This document shows, piece by piece, positions 24,870 to 33,964 of a stretch of DNA of 64,000 nucleotides. Within the stretch, counting starts at the first letter, position 1. Each line of letters starts with the position of its first letter. The translations under genes were made by a program, and so were the position numbers. Location of the stretch: positions 1 through 64,000 of the forward strand of contig NZ_JAMBPQ010000013.1 of the NCBI RefSeq assembly GCF_024206495.1. Reading direction: 5' to 3'. Source of the stretch: Paraburkholderia sp. CNPSo 3272. GTDB taxonomy: Bacteria; Pseudomonadota; Gammaproteobacteria; Burkholderiales; Burkholderiaceae. The notes below the pieces were generated by a model. The model saw nothing but the letters and a program-made list of their open reading frames with translations. It had not been told where the DNA came from and did no database searches.

Positions 24870-25822
24870 TTTCCGCCTCCATGCGCACGGCCGCCGTGAC
24901 GGCGCAGGCTGTCGATCAGCAGGTTCACGCCCACGGTCAGCGTCGCGATGGCGACTGCCGGCATCAGCACGGCGGGCGCGCCTTCCGCGAGACCGCCGAT
25001 GTTCTCGCGCACGAGCGAGCCCCAGTCCGCGTCCGGCGGCTGCACGCCGAGGCCGAGGAACGAAAGGCCGGACAGCAGCAGCACGATGAACACGAAACGC
25101 AGGCCGAAGTCGGCGAGCATCGGGTGGATCATGTTCGGCAGCACCTCCACGCGGGCGATATAGAAGAGCCCTTCGCCGCGCGCTCTGGCGACCTGCACGT
25201 ATTCGAGCGTCATCAGGTTCACGGCCAGCGAGCGCGAGATACGGAACGCGCCCGGAATATAGGCAAGCGCCGCGACCGTGATGAGCATCGGCACCGACGA
25301 GCCGAACGCCGCGATCACGACGAGCGCGAGCACCTTGCTCGGAATGGAGACCAGCGCGTCGAACAGGCGGCTCAGCACCTCGTCGATCCAGCGCGGCGCG
25401 ACAGCCGCAAGCAGTCCGAAGAATATGCCGATACCGCTTGCGAGCAGCGTGGCGGCGAGCGCGAGGCCCACGGTGTACTGCGTGCCGTAGAGCACGCGGC
25501 TCAGCATGTCGCGGCCGAGGAAATCGGTGCCGAGCAGATGCGCGGCGCTATACGAGCCGAAGATCTCCGTGGAGGTGATCGCGCCGCCCTTGTACGGGGC
25601 GACGAGCGGCCCGATGAAGGCCACGCCGAGCCAGAAAACGACGATCGCAAGGCCGATCAGGCCAAGCACCGAGAGGCGGCCGACGATGCGGCGCAGCGGC
25701 GAGCGCGGTGGCGTGGGCGCGTCGCCAGGTACGTCCTTGACGACGTCGGCGGAGGCCCGTTCCTCGCTCTCGCTCGTCGCGTAGAGCACGGTCGCGGCAT
25801 GGGATGTGGCGGCTCGGTTCAT
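24866..25822 (-). CDS. Peptide/opine-type ABC transporter permease (DppC-like)
   Basis: 318 residues from the ATG at 25822; the frame is open to 26200 but that is inside the partner permease. There is a long cytoplasmic N-terminus (about 48 residues), then six predicted membrane helices. The BPD_transp_1 domain contains the EAA-like loop YVQVARARGEGLFYIARVEVLPN that docks on the ATPase. Four-bp overlaps on both sides show tight translational coupling. Confidence 0.94.
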   Translation of the reverse strand: MNRAATSHAATVLYATSESEERASADVVKDVPGDAPTPPRSPLRRIVGRLSVLGLIGLAIVVFWLGVAFIGPLVAPYKGGAITSTEIFGSYSAAHLLGTDFLGRDMLSRVLYGTQYTVGLALAATLLASGIGIFFGLLAAVAPRWIDEVLSRLFDALVSIPSKVLALVVIAAFGSSVPMLITVAALAYIPGAFRISRSLAVNLMTLEYVQVARARGEGLFYIARVEVLPNMIHPMLADFGLRFVFIVLLLSGLSFLGLGVQPPDADWGSLVRENIGGLAEGAPAVLMPAVAIATLTVGVNLLIDSLRRHGGRAHGGGK

Positions 25823-26775
25823 CGTTGACGCAGCCTCGGGTTGGATACGATTTGACACAGGTCCGCGATCAGCACGAGCACCAGATACGCGGCGCAAAAC
25901 ACCATCACGCAGCCCTGCACGAGCGGGAGATCGCGGTTCGTCACGGCGTCGACCATCAGGCTCGCGAGGCCCGGATAGTTGAAGATCGACTCTACGATCA
26001 CCACGCCGCCGAAGAGATACGAGAGGCTCAGCGCGACGGCATTGGCGATGGGCCCAATCGTGTTCGGCAGCACGTGGCGCAACACGACGCGAGCGGGCGA
26101 CGCCCCCTTCAGGCGCGCCATTTCCACATACGGCGCGCTCAGCTGGTCGAGCACGGCGGCGCGCGTCATGCGCGCCATCTGCGCGACGATCACGCAGCAC
26201 AGCGTCATGACCGGCATCGCGTAGATGCGCAGCAGCGTGCCGAACGAGTCCACCTCCGAGAGGTAAGAGAGCGCGGGCAGCCAGCGCAGCTTCACTGCGT
26301 AGATCAGCACGGCGATGGTGGCGACCAGAAATTCGGGCACGGCCACGGCGGAGAGCGTGAGCACGTTGAGCACGCGATCGAGCAGCGAGCCGCGGAACAC
26401 GGCGGAAAAGATGCCGATGGCCAGCGCAAGCGGCACCGAAACGAGCGTGGTGAGCCCCGCGAGCACGAGCGAATTCGGCAGACGCGTGGCGATCAGCTCG
26501 CTGACCGGCTGGTTGTTCGACACCGAGGTGCCGAAGTTGCCGGCCACGGCCTGCAGCAGCCAGTGCACGTAACGCGTGAGCGCGGGCTGGTCGAGGCCGA
26601 ACTGGTGCCGCAGCGCGGCCACCTGCTCAGGCGTGGCCGCCTGACCGAGGGCCTGCTGCGCGGCGTCGCCGGGCAGCAAGCCCGTGAGGCCGAACACGAT
26701 TGCCGAGACGATCAGCAACGTGAGCAGCGCGAGACCGAGACGCGCGGCAATGAGACGTTGCGCGTGAGCTTTCAT
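25819..26775 (-). CDS. Peptide/opine-type ABC transporter permease (DppB-like)
   Basis: 318 residues, ATG at 26775. DppB-type permease with an N-terminal helix (LGLALLTLLIVSAIVFGL), the periplasmic loop typical of the family (GDAAQQALGQAATPEQVAALRHQFGLD), and the EAA loop YVEMARLKGASPARVVLRHVLPN. It pairs with the DppC-like protein (4-bp overlap). Located 90 bp behind the binding-protein gene. Confidence 0.94.
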   Translation of the reverse strand: MKAHAQRLIAARLGLALLTLLIVSAIVFGLTGLLPGDAAQQALGQAATPEQVAALRHQFGLDQPALTRYVHWLLQAVAGNFGTSVSNNQPVSELIATRLPNSLVLAGLTTLVSVPLALAIGIFSAVFRGSLLDRVLNVLTLSAVAVPEFLVATIAVLIYAVKLRWLPALSYLSEVDSFGTLLRIYAMPVMTLCCVIVAQMARMTRAAVLDQLSAPYVEMARLKGASPARVVLRHVLPNTIGPIANAVALSLSYLFGGVVIVESIFNYPGLASLMVDAVTNRDLPLVQGCVMVFCAAYLVLVLIADLCQIVSNPRLRQR

Positions 26776-26865
26776 CGGATGTCGCCTCCCTGAGCATCAT
26801 GAAGCGGGAATCGGTAGCCGGGCGCGCATCCAGGCGCACACCGGCCGCAAACATCACACCTCGAA

Positions 26866-28482
26866 CTACGCCTCGAGCCAGACGTTCTCGGCAAACTTGA
26901 AGCCCATGAGCCCGGCAATCGGAATCGAACCGAGGCCCTTGAGTTTCGTCGTGTGCGCGTCGAGCGAACTGAGAAACAGCGGAATGCCGATGCCGCCGTC
27001 GCTGTGCACGAGCACCTGCATATCGCCGTAGATCTTCTTGCGCTTTTCCTCATCCGGCTCGCCGCGCGCGGCCAGCAGCATCTGGTCGAACTTCGGGTCC
27101 TTCCAGTTCGCCTCGTTCCACGGCGCATCCGACTTGAAGAACTGCGTGAAGATCACGTCGGCGCTCGGGCGCGCGTTGATGTTGCCGAAAGTCAGCGGGT
27201 GCTTCATCCAGTGGTTCGACCAGTAGCCGTCGCCGGGCGTGCGCACCACCTGAAGGTTCAGGCCCGCCTGCGGCGCGACCTGCTGCAGCAGCATCGCCAT
27301 TTCGACGGAGCCGTCCGCGGCCGGCGAGGCGTAGATCTGCAGCGGCGTGCTGCCGAGCTTTGCCTTCTGGAAGTAGAACCTGGCCTTCTGCGGATCGAAC
27401 GTGCGTTCCGGCAGGCCGGCAAAGAAATACTTGTTGGTCGGATCGATGGGCTGGTCGTTGCCGATCGCGCCATAGCCGAGGAATACGGCGTTGCGGATCT
27501 GCTCGCGGTCGAACAGGTGCATCATGCCGCGGCGGAAGTCGGCGTTGCCCGTGACGCCGCCCTCGTCGCGCATGATGAGGTCGGTGTACTGGCCCGTCTT
27601 TGTCTCCTTCACCGCGAAGCCAGGCGTCCCCTTGATGCGCGAGGTCGAGCGCGGGCTCACCTGGTTGATGAGCTGCACGTCGCCCGAGAGCAGCGCGTTC
27701 ACGCGCGCCGATTCGTCGCCGATACCGACCAGTTCGATCTCGTCCAGATGCGGCAGGCCCGGCTTCCAGTAGCGCTCGTTGCGCACGACGACCGTGCGCA
27801 CGCCCGGCGAGAACTCCTTGAGCTTGAACGGGCCGGTGCCCACGGCCGTCTTGAAGTCGTTCGCGCCGTCCTTGACGATCATGAAGTGCGAGTCGGCAAG
27901 AATCACGGGCAGGTCGGCATTCGCGCCCGAAAGCGTGATCGTCACTTCGTTCGGACCCGTGGCCTTCACGTCCTGGAACTGGTCGGCGAGCGTCTTGACC
28001 TTCGAGCCCACGGCGGCGTCCTTGTGGCGCATCAGCGAGTACACCACATCGGCGGGCGCGAGCGCCTTGCCGTCGTGGAACTGCACGCCGCTGCGCAGCT
28101 TCACGACCCACACCGTCGCGTCCTTTGTTTCCAGTGACTGCGCAAGGGCCATCTGCGCGCCGAGGTGCGAGTCGTACTCGGTCAGGCCGTTGTACAGCAT
28201 GTTCGCGCGCACATAGTCGGTGGACACCGACTCCTTCGCGGGATCGAGCGTGTCCGAGGCGGAAGACGACTGGGTCGCCACGCGGATCTTGCCGCCCTGC
28301 TTCGGCTTCTCCTGTGCGAAGGCGGCGCCGCTCGCGGCGAGCAGGCCCGCGCCCGTCATCGACATCATGCCCCCCGCGACCATCGCGCGAAGGAGGTCGC
28401 GGCGCGAGGCGCCGCGCTTCGTCAATTCATCGAGCCGCACGCCCGGGTGAGCCATGTCTTCAAGCGATTTGTCGATGCTCAT
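26866..28482 (-). CDS. ABC transporter substrate-binding protein, family 5, Tat-exported
   Basis: 538 residues, ATG at 28482. A twin-arginine signal (SRRDLLRAMVAGG, residues 27-39, then a hydrophobic stretch to AFAQ) shows Tat export, less common for this family. The mature part is an SBP_bac_5 (DppA/OppA-like) domain that captures peptides, opines or other small ligands. It is third in the minus-strand operon, between the amine oxidase and the permeases. The ligand is not predictable; neighbours point to an amine or N-substituted amino acid. Confidence 0.94.
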   Translation of the reverse strand: MSIDKSLEDMAHPGVRLDELTKRGASRRDLLRAMVAGGMMSMTGAGLLAASGAAFAQEKPKQGGKIRVATQSSSASDTLDPAKESVSTDYVRANMLYNGLTEYDSHLGAQMALAQSLETKDATVWVVKLRSGVQFHDGKALAPADVVYSLMRHKDAAVGSKVKTLADQFQDVKATGPNEVTITLSGANADLPVILADSHFMIVKDGANDFKTAVGTGPFKLKEFSPGVRTVVVRNERYWKPGLPHLDEIELVGIGDESARVNALLSGDVQLINQVSPRSTSRIKGTPGFAVKETKTGQYTDLIMRDEGGVTGNADFRRGMMHLFDREQIRNAVFLGYGAIGNDQPIDPTNKYFFAGLPERTFDPQKARFYFQKAKLGSTPLQIYASPAADGSVEMAMLLQQVAPQAGLNLQVVRTPGDGYWSNHWMKHPLTFGNINARPSADVIFTQFFKSDAPWNEANWKDPKFDQMLLAARGEPDEEKRKKIYGDMQVLVHSDGGIGIPLFLSSLDAHTTKLKGLGSIPIAGLMGFKFAENVWLEA

Positions 28483-28554
28483 GAAACTTCTCCGCGTCTG
28501 ATGTGGGGGGCCGCAGCTCGACGTATCGAGGCTGTGTGTTGTGGAAAAGCAGGG

Positions 28555-29829
28555 TCAGTAAAAAGCGTCTTTGATCTGGTAGTACGCACCGACGAGCGGC
28601 AAAAACCACGGTTTGCCCGTGTGCCCCGGAATGGCAGGCCATGCGAAATCGCGCCACGGATTCGCGGACGGGTTGCCGCTCATCACGTCGGCCATCACCT
28701 GGCCCATATGCGTCGACATCTGCGTGCCGTGACCGCTGTAGCCCATCGAGAACCACACGCCTTCGTGCTGGCCCGCGCGCGGCAAGCGGTCCGCGGTGAT
28801 ATCGACGAGCCCGCCCCAGCAGTAGTCGATACGCACGCTCGCGAGCGCCGGAAAGAACTGCGCGAGATTGCGCTGCAGGATGCGGCCGCTCCTGGCATCG
28901 GACGGCTGCTCCGACGCCGTGAAGCGCGCCCGGCCGCCGAACAGCAGGCGCGAATCCGGCGTTACGCGGAAATAGTTGTGCATAAGGCGGCTCGTCGTGT
29001 ACGAGCGGCGATAGGGCAGCAGCCGCATGAGCTGCGAGGGCGGCAGCGGTTCCGTCACGACGATGAACGAGCCGACCGGCGCAAGACGCCGCCGGTACCA
29101 CGCGAACGGCCCATGCCGCGAAGGGCCCGTGGCGATCAATACCTGTTGCGCGTGCAACGTTCCGCGCGCCGACTCCACGCGATAGCCGCCGCCCTCTTTC
29201 GCGATGGACGTCACGGCGGCGTGTTCGTAGAGCTGTGCGCCCCGTCGTACAGCGGCGTTCGCGAGCCCGACCGCGAAGCGACCCATGTGCATCTGGCCGC
29301 CGTGCTTTTGAAGCATTCCGCCATGGAAGCTGTCCGATTCCACTTCACTGCGAATCTGTTCGCGGCCGATGATCTCGACGTCCGGATCGACTTCGCGGCG
29401 AATCAGGTCGGCCGTGCGTTCGAGGTGTTCGAGGTGATGCGGTTTCGCCGCGAGCTTGAGCTTGCCCGAGGCGAGATAGTCGCAGTCGATGCCCTCTTCG
29501 CGAATCAGCCGCTCGACCGTATCGACGGCCGCCGCGTAAGCGCGGTAGCAACCCTGCGCGCGTTCGACGCCCAGTTGCCCGCGCAGCGCCGCATAGTCCT
29601 GCGCCACGCCGGTGTTGCACTGGCCGCCGTTGCGCCCCGATGCGCCGCCGCCCATGCGGCCCGCGTCCAGCACCGCGACGCTCGCGCCGCGGCGGCCAAA
29701 CGCGAGCGCCGCGGAAAGCCCCGTGAAGCCGCCGCCAACCACGGCGACGTCCACGCGGCCCTCCACCGGTCCCTCGCTTGCGAGCAGACCGCCAGGGGCG
29801 GTATCGAGCCAGTAGGAGTCGAGCTTCAT
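28555..29829 (-). CDS. FAD-dependent amine oxidase, gamma-glutamylputrescine oxidase-like
   Basis: 424 residues. DAO-type flavoprotein with VAVVGGGFTGLSAALAFGRRG (residues 28-48), GASGRNGGQCNTG after the second strand, and C-terminal DYCWGGLVDITADRLPRAG and YSGHGTQMSTHMG, the PuuB/OrdL pattern. PuuB-type enzymes oxidise secondary amines to an aldehyde plus amine. It lies 25 bp after the HAD gene and before the binding protein. An aldehyde dehydrogenase close by could take the product. PuuA, C and D partners are absent, so the puu pathway as such is not encoded here. Confidence 0.92.
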   Translation of the reverse strand: MKLDSYWLDTAPGGLLASEGPVEGRVDVAVVGGGFTGLSAALAFGRRGASVAVLDAGRMGGGASGRNGGQCNTGVAQDYAALRGQLGVERAQGCYRAYAAAVDTVERLIREEGIDCDYLASGKLKLAAKPHHLEHLERTADLIRREVDPDVEIIGREQIRSEVESDSFHGGMLQKHGGQMHMGRFAVGLANAAVRRGAQLYEHAAVTSIAKEGGGYRVESARGTLHAQQVLIATGPSRHGPFAWYRRRLAPVGSFIVVTEPLPPSQLMRLLPYRRSYTTSRLMHNYFRVTPDSRLLFGGRARFTASEQPSDARSGRILQRNLAQFFPALASVRIDYCWGGLVDITADRLPRAGQHEGVWFSMGYSGHGTQMSTHMGQVMADVMSGNPSANPWRDFAWPAIPGHTGKPWFLPLVGAYYQIKDAFY

Positions 29830-29854
29830 CGGGCGGCCTTGGCTATCGCTGATC

Positions 29855-30523
29855 TCACAGACCCAGTTGCGAAGCGAGTTCGCCGATCGTCTCGACTTCG
29901 TAGTACTCGTAGTACGGCGTGCCCGGCTCGTGGCCGCGCTTGACGAACGCCTTGTGCTTGATGCCCATGTCGTGCGCCGTCATGAGGTCGTAGCGCAGGC
30001 TCGACGAAACATGCAGCACGTCGCCGGGGTTGCAGTTCAGTTGGTCGAACATGTACTCGAAGCCCTGCATGCGCGGCTTGTACGACTGCGCCTGCTGCGC
30101 CGTGAACACGCGGTGGAACGGCGCGCCGAGCTTGTCGACGTTACTCTGGATCTGGTCGTCCGAAGCGTTCGAGAGAATCACGAGCTTGTACTTCTTCGCG
30201 AGGCGCGAGAGGCCTTCGGGGACGTCCGGGTGCGGGCCCCATGTCGGCACGGCGGTGTAGAACTTTTCGGCTTCGGACTCGACGAACTCGACGTTCATGC
30301 GCTTGCAGGCGCGGCGCACCGAATTGACGACCACGTCGCGGTACGGCTTCCATGCGCCGAGCACCTCGTCGCGGCGATAGCCCGCGAAGAACGCGACGAA
30401 CTTCTCGAGATCGGCGCCCTTGAGGCGGTCGCCGTACAGCTCGCGCGCCATGTCGGCCATGCGGAACTTCGTCAGCGTGCCGTAGCAGTCGAACGTGATG
30501 TACTTCGGCTCGAAATCGATCAT
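29855..30523 (-). CDS. Haloacid-dehalogenase-type HAD hydrolase
   Basis: 222 residues. Motif I is FDCYGTLTKF with the nucleophile Asp at residue 12, motif II is VILSNAS, and the Lys in QSYKPRMQGFEY is motif III; SSSLRYDLMTAHDMGIK is motif IV. This is the type-II L-2-haloacid dehalogenase subfamily, whose members also include phosphatases. It leads the minus-strand operon and follows an AT-rich element (30597-30619). In an amine/opine locus a dehalogenation role is unproven. Confidence 0.9.
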   Translation of the reverse strand: MIDFEPKYITFDCYGTLTKFRMADMARELYGDRLKGADLEKFVAFFAGYRRDEVLGAWKPYRDVVVNSVRRACKRMNVEFVESEAEKFYTAVPTWGPHPDVPEGLSRLAKKYKLVILSNASDDQIQSNVDKLGAPFHRVFTAQQAQSYKPRMQGFEYMFDQLNCNPGDVLHVSSSLRYDLMTAHDMGIKHKAFVKRGHEPGTPYYEYYEVETIGELASQLGL

Positions 30524-30596
30524 GATGGCAATCCTTTCGTGTGATGAACCCGCTTGGGGCTCAGTGGCGAAAACAGGTGGAAGTGCGTCCCTGTGG

Positions 30597-30619
30597 AAAA
30601 TTTAAACAGCGCAAAATTT
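30597..30619. promoter_or_regulatory. AT-rich direct repeat before the HAD-led operon
   Basis: Two copies of AAAATTT (30597-30603 and 30613-30619) lie 16 bp apart, about 75-95 bp upstream of the HAD start. They stand out in GC-rich surroundings. Likely part of the operon promoter or an activator site; the protein is not identified. Confidence 0.4.
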
Positions 30620-30675
30620 GGGGTTGGCGTCGAATCGTGGGGCCTGCACGGTATAAACCACGCGTTTGCAGGGGC

Positions 30676-30700
30676 CGCCACAGCAGAATCTGCGGTGGCG
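30676..30700 (-). repeat. Inverted repeat between aldehyde dehydrogenase and HAD genes
   Basis: CGCCAC...GTGGCG outer arms and GCAG...CTGC inner arms with a 3-nt loop form a stem of about 10 bp with one mismatch. It is about 74 bp past the aldehyde dehydrogenase stop. There is no U-tract, so it may be a Rho-dependent or regulatory structure. Confidence 0.35.
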
Positions 30701-30773
30701 CCATTGCGCAGGTAATAGCCGCATGACCGTGCGTTTTCCAGCGTGATTCGCCAGCATTTCAGTCAGCATGGCG

Positions 30774-32264
30774 TCAGCCTCTCGTATCGATCAGCACGCT
30801 CTTGAAACGCAGGTGCGCTTCGTAACCTTGGCGCCCGAGATCCTTGCCCATGCCCGAACGTTTGTAGCCGCCCGTCGGGATCATGAAATCGTTGCTGCGG
30901 CCGTAGCGGTTGACCCACACGGTGCCGGCATCCAGCGCGCGCACGAGCCGCAGCGCGCGGCCGATGTCCGCGGTGTGCACGCCGGCCGCGAGGCCGTATT
31001 CGGGATGCGAGGCAAGCGCGAGCGCTTCTTCCTCGGTGTCGAAGGTCTGCACCGTGAGCACCGGGCCGAAGATCTCGGCGCGCACCGCCTCGGTTTGCGC
31101 CGTCACGCCGGTGAGGATGGTGGGCAGGTAGAACGCGCCGGGCACGGGTGCGTCCGCGCGGCGGCCGCCGCAGTAGAGCGTGGCGCCTTCGGCCACGCTG
31201 CGCTCGACAATTGCTTCGATGCGCGCGGCCTGGGTTGCCGAAATGATGGGCGGCAGCGTGGTGCCCGAAGCCCACGTCGCGCCGGCGCGCAGCGCGGCGA
31301 ACGCCTGCTCGATGCGCGCAACGAGCTCGTCCGCAACGGTGCGCTCGACCAGCAGCCGCGAACCGGCCACGCACACTTGCCCCGCGTTGCCCGCAATCGC
31401 GCCGGCGATGCGGCGCGCGACCTCGTCGAGCTTCGGCGCGTCCGCGAACACGATTTGCGGGCTCTTACCGCCCAGCTCCAGCGTGACCGGCTTCGTGCCG
31501 CTTTGCGCGCACGCCGCCATGATCGCCGAGCCCGCGCGCGTCGATCCCGTGAACGTGATTTTCGCGATGTCCCGGTGGCGCACGAGTGCGTCGCCCGTCG
31601 TCGCGCCGTCGCCCTGCACCACGTTGAAGATGCCGGGGGGAATGCCTGCCTCGATCGCGAGTTCGGCCAGACGCAGCACCGAGAACGGCGTCATCTCCGA
31701 AGGCTTGAGCACCACGGCATTGCCCGCCGCGAGCGCCGGACCGATCTTCCACGACGCCATCACGAGCGGGAAATTCCACGGCGCGATCGCGCCGACCACG
31801 CCATACGGCTCGGCGATAGTCATGCCCAGATGGTCGTGATCGGTGGCCACGACCTCGCCGCCGACCTTGTCGGCGAACTCGGCATAGAAGCGGATGCCTT
31901 CCACCGTGAACGGCACGTCCCACGCGCAGACGTCGCGCACGGGCCGCGTCGAGCCGAGCGCTTCGAGCGGCGCGAGGGTGGCGGTGTCGGCGGCGATCAG
32001 GTCCGCGAAGCGGCGCAGGATGCGGGCGCGCTCGCGCGGCGCCATGCGTGGCCAGCCGCTCGCGCGAAACGCGCGTTTTGCGTTGTCGACGGCGCGATCC
32101 ACGAGATGCGCATCGCCAATCGGTACAGAGGCATAGACGACGGCGTCCGATGGCCGCGCGACCCCGATGCGCGCCGCGCCTTCGACGACCCACTCTCCGC
32201 CGATGAAATGGCCGGCTTTTTCAGCCGCTGAGGCAGCCACTGCGGCGGGATCGAACTGGTCCAT
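30774..32264 (-). CDS. Aldehyde dehydrogenase family protein
   Basis: 496 residues from the ATG at 32264; the frame is open to 32336 without family support. PWNFPLVMASWKIGPALAAGN and Lys187 in VLKPSE bind NAD(P); general base Glu263 (LELGG) and nucleophile Cys298 (NAGQVCVAG) are present. It resembles PuuC/gamma-aminobutyraldehyde and betaine-aldehyde dehydrogenases. It could oxidise the aldehyde made by the PuuB-like oxidase. It is the outer gene of the minus arm and is divergent from the second GNAT gene with about 240 bp between starts. Confidence 0.93.
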   Translation of the reverse strand: MDQFDPAAVAASAAEKAGHFIGGEWVVEGAARIGVARPSDAVVYASVPIGDAHLVDRAVDNAKRAFRASGWPRMAPRERARILRRFADLIAADTATLAPLEALGSTRPVRDVCAWDVPFTVEGIRFYAEFADKVGGEVVATDHDHLGMTIAEPYGVVGAIAPWNFPLVMASWKIGPALAAGNAVVLKPSEMTPFSVLRLAELAIEAGIPPGIFNVVQGDGATTGDALVRHRDIAKITFTGSTRAGSAIMAACAQSGTKPVTLELGGKSPQIVFADAPKLDEVARRIAGAIAGNAGQVCVAGSRLLVERTVADELVARIEQAFAALRAGATWASGTTLPPIISATQAARIEAIVERSVAEGATLYCGGRRADAPVPGAFYLPTILTGVTAQTEAVRAEIFGPVLTVQTFDTEEEALALASHPEYGLAAGVHTADIGRALRLVRALDAGTVWVNRYGRSNDFMIPTGGYKRSGMGKDLGRQGYEAHLRFKSVLIDTRG

Positions 32265-32503
32265 GACTGGGTTCCCTCGACTTGGTCTCGATGGGAAATA
32301 TCGTAGGCCCACTGCCACCGCATATTTCGCCGACAAAAAAGCCCAATCAGCAGAATCGACGCGTTATTGACCGTCCAACCCCGCGTTTTGCATTGCATCA
32401 CGGGCGCCGGCCGGGCACGCCCGCAAACAGGAAGATCGTCCTAGTCAGCCACGGCGGGCGATGCGATAGTCACGGGACGCGTATACGGAATCTGGAGGCC
32501 GGC

Positions 32504-33376
32504 GTGTCCGACCCAAAGCTGAACAGCGTCATCACCTTCCGCGCATTTACTGCCGACGATCTGCCCGCCGCGCATGCGTTGTCGACGGCGGTGCGCTGGC
32601 GGCACCGCCCAGAAGACTGGCGTTTCGCCGCCCGCATCGGCGAAGGCATCGTGGCCGTGGACGAAAGCGGCTCGCTCGTCGGCACGGCTTTCTCGTGGCT
32701 GTTCGGTCCCAACGCGGCGACGCTCGGCATGCTGATCGTCAAGCCCAGTCATCAACGCCGCGGCATTGGCCGGGCCATGATCGAGCACTGGATGCAGGCG
32801 CTCGCTTCGCGCACGCTGCTGCTCCATGCGAGCGACACGGGCTGGCCGCTCGTCGAGCGGCTCGGCTTTACGCGCATCGGCCGCATTCACCAGCACCAGG
32901 GCGCGGCGTTTCAGCCGCCGCTCGTCTCGCTGCCCGCGGGCGAGCGGCTGCGCCCGATCGGCGCCAGCGACCGGCCGCGCCTCATCGAGCTGGCGACGCG
33001 CGCAAGCGGCCTCGACCGCTCGGACATGCTGCCGAAACTGCTCGATCAGGCGAGCGGCATCGCGCTCGACCGCGATGGCGAACTGATCGGCTTCGCCCTC
33101 TTTCGCCGCTTTGGCGACGGGCACGTGATCGGTCCCGTGATCGCCCCCGATTCGCCGGATGCCTGCCGCGCCAAGGCGCTGATCAGCCATTGGCTCGCCT
33201 CCAACGCGGGCATGTTCGTGCGCATCGATACGCCCGTCGATCTGGGCCTCTCCGACTGGCTCGAAGGCGTGGGGCTGCCGCTCGTCGATCACATCGAGAA
33301 GACGGAACTCGGCGCGCCTTTGCACGTCGATACCGAGTTCAAGCAGTTTGCAATCACAAGCCAGGCGGTGTGGTGA
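32504..33376 (+). CDS. Double-domain GNAT acetyltransferase (paralogue of the gene at 13065)
   Basis: 290 residues from the GTG at 32504 with GGAGG 5 nt upstream; the frame is open to 32282. N-terminal GNAT domain with VKPSHQRRGIGRAMIEHWM (acetyl-CoA loop) and a second GNAT-like half ending in LSDWLEGVGLPLVD. It shares its length, GTG start and motif order with the product at 13065-13940. The pair brackets the catabolic island. Divergent from the aldehyde dehydrogenase. The acceptor is unknown. Confidence 0.9.
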   Translation: MSDPKLNSVITFRAFTADDLPAAHALSTAVRWRHRPEDWRFAARIGEGIVAVDESGSLVGTAFSWLFGPNAATLGMLIVKPSHQRRGIGRAMIEHWMQALASRTLLLHASDTGWPLVERLGFTRIGRIHQHQGAAFQPPLVSLPAGERLRPIGASDRPRLIELATRASGLDRSDMLPKLLDQASGIALDRDGELIGFALFRRFGDGHVIGPVIAPDSPDACRAKALISHWLASNAGMFVRIDTPVDLGLSDWLEGVGLPLVDHIEKTELGAPLHVDTEFKQFAITSQAVW

Positions 33377-33463
33377 GCGCGGTCGAATGGACGGCCTCCG
33401 GCGTGCTACCACCCGGGCAGCGAACGGATTACCATTAGGATTCTCGCCACGAGGGTGACGGCT

Positions 33464-33772
33464 ATGGCTACCTACGGTATCGACGGTGTCCGCATCAGCT
33501 CCTCAACGGACCGCGTAACACACGTGCGCTGGGCGCTGATCGATCCCCAGACGCATGACTGGCTCTCGACACCCACCATCTCAGAAGTGGCGGCCGTCAC
33601 CAACGACATCCGCTCGGGCGCCGTGGTGTATTCGGTATTTACGCTGGGCGGCATGAGATTTCTCGGCCCGAAGATCAAGCCGGTGCCGCATCCCAATGGA
33701 ATCGATGGAATCGATCTGGAAGTGCCGGACGGTAACGTCGAAAAATCCATCGACGACCTCCCGCGCGTCTAG
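33464..33772 (+). CDS. Small conserved hypothetical protein (DUF3892-like)
   Basis: 102 residues from the ATG at 33464 (GAGGG upstream). It has no signal or membrane segment. The pattern RVTHVRWALIDPQTHDW ... EVAAVTNDIRSGAVVYSVF resembles DUF3892 proteins, which have no known role. The acidic C-terminus (DGNVEKSIDDLPRV) is typical of a real small protein. 87 bp behind the GNAT gene. Confidence 0.7.
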   Translation: MATYGIDGVRISSSTDRVTHVRWALIDPQTHDWLSTPTISEVAAVTNDIRSGAVVYSVFTLGGMRFLGPKIKPVPHPNGIDGIDLEVPDGNVEKSIDDLPRV

Positions 33773-33964
33773 CGGTGCGTCGATCGTTCTGCCGGCTACC
33801 GGAAAGAAGAGAGAGAGAGCGATGGCGCCCGGCTGGGCGCACATCGGCCGCTGGTCGCCAAAGGTGAATCGCCGAACCGGATAATTCGGAATACCGAGTA
33901 TTCGATCCGGCAAGCGACGCGCAAACGTCACTGCGAAGAAGTTTCTTCCTACCGCACCCGACTG

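Noticed and set aside
28555..30523. Puu polyamine pathway
   Set aside because: Only PuuB- and PuuC-like proteins are present; glutamyl-putrescine synthetase and hydrolase (PuuA, PuuD) are missing.
30768..32231. 487-residue plus ORF opposite the aldehyde dehydrogenase
   Set aside because: Antisense shadow; no domain, Arg/His-rich.
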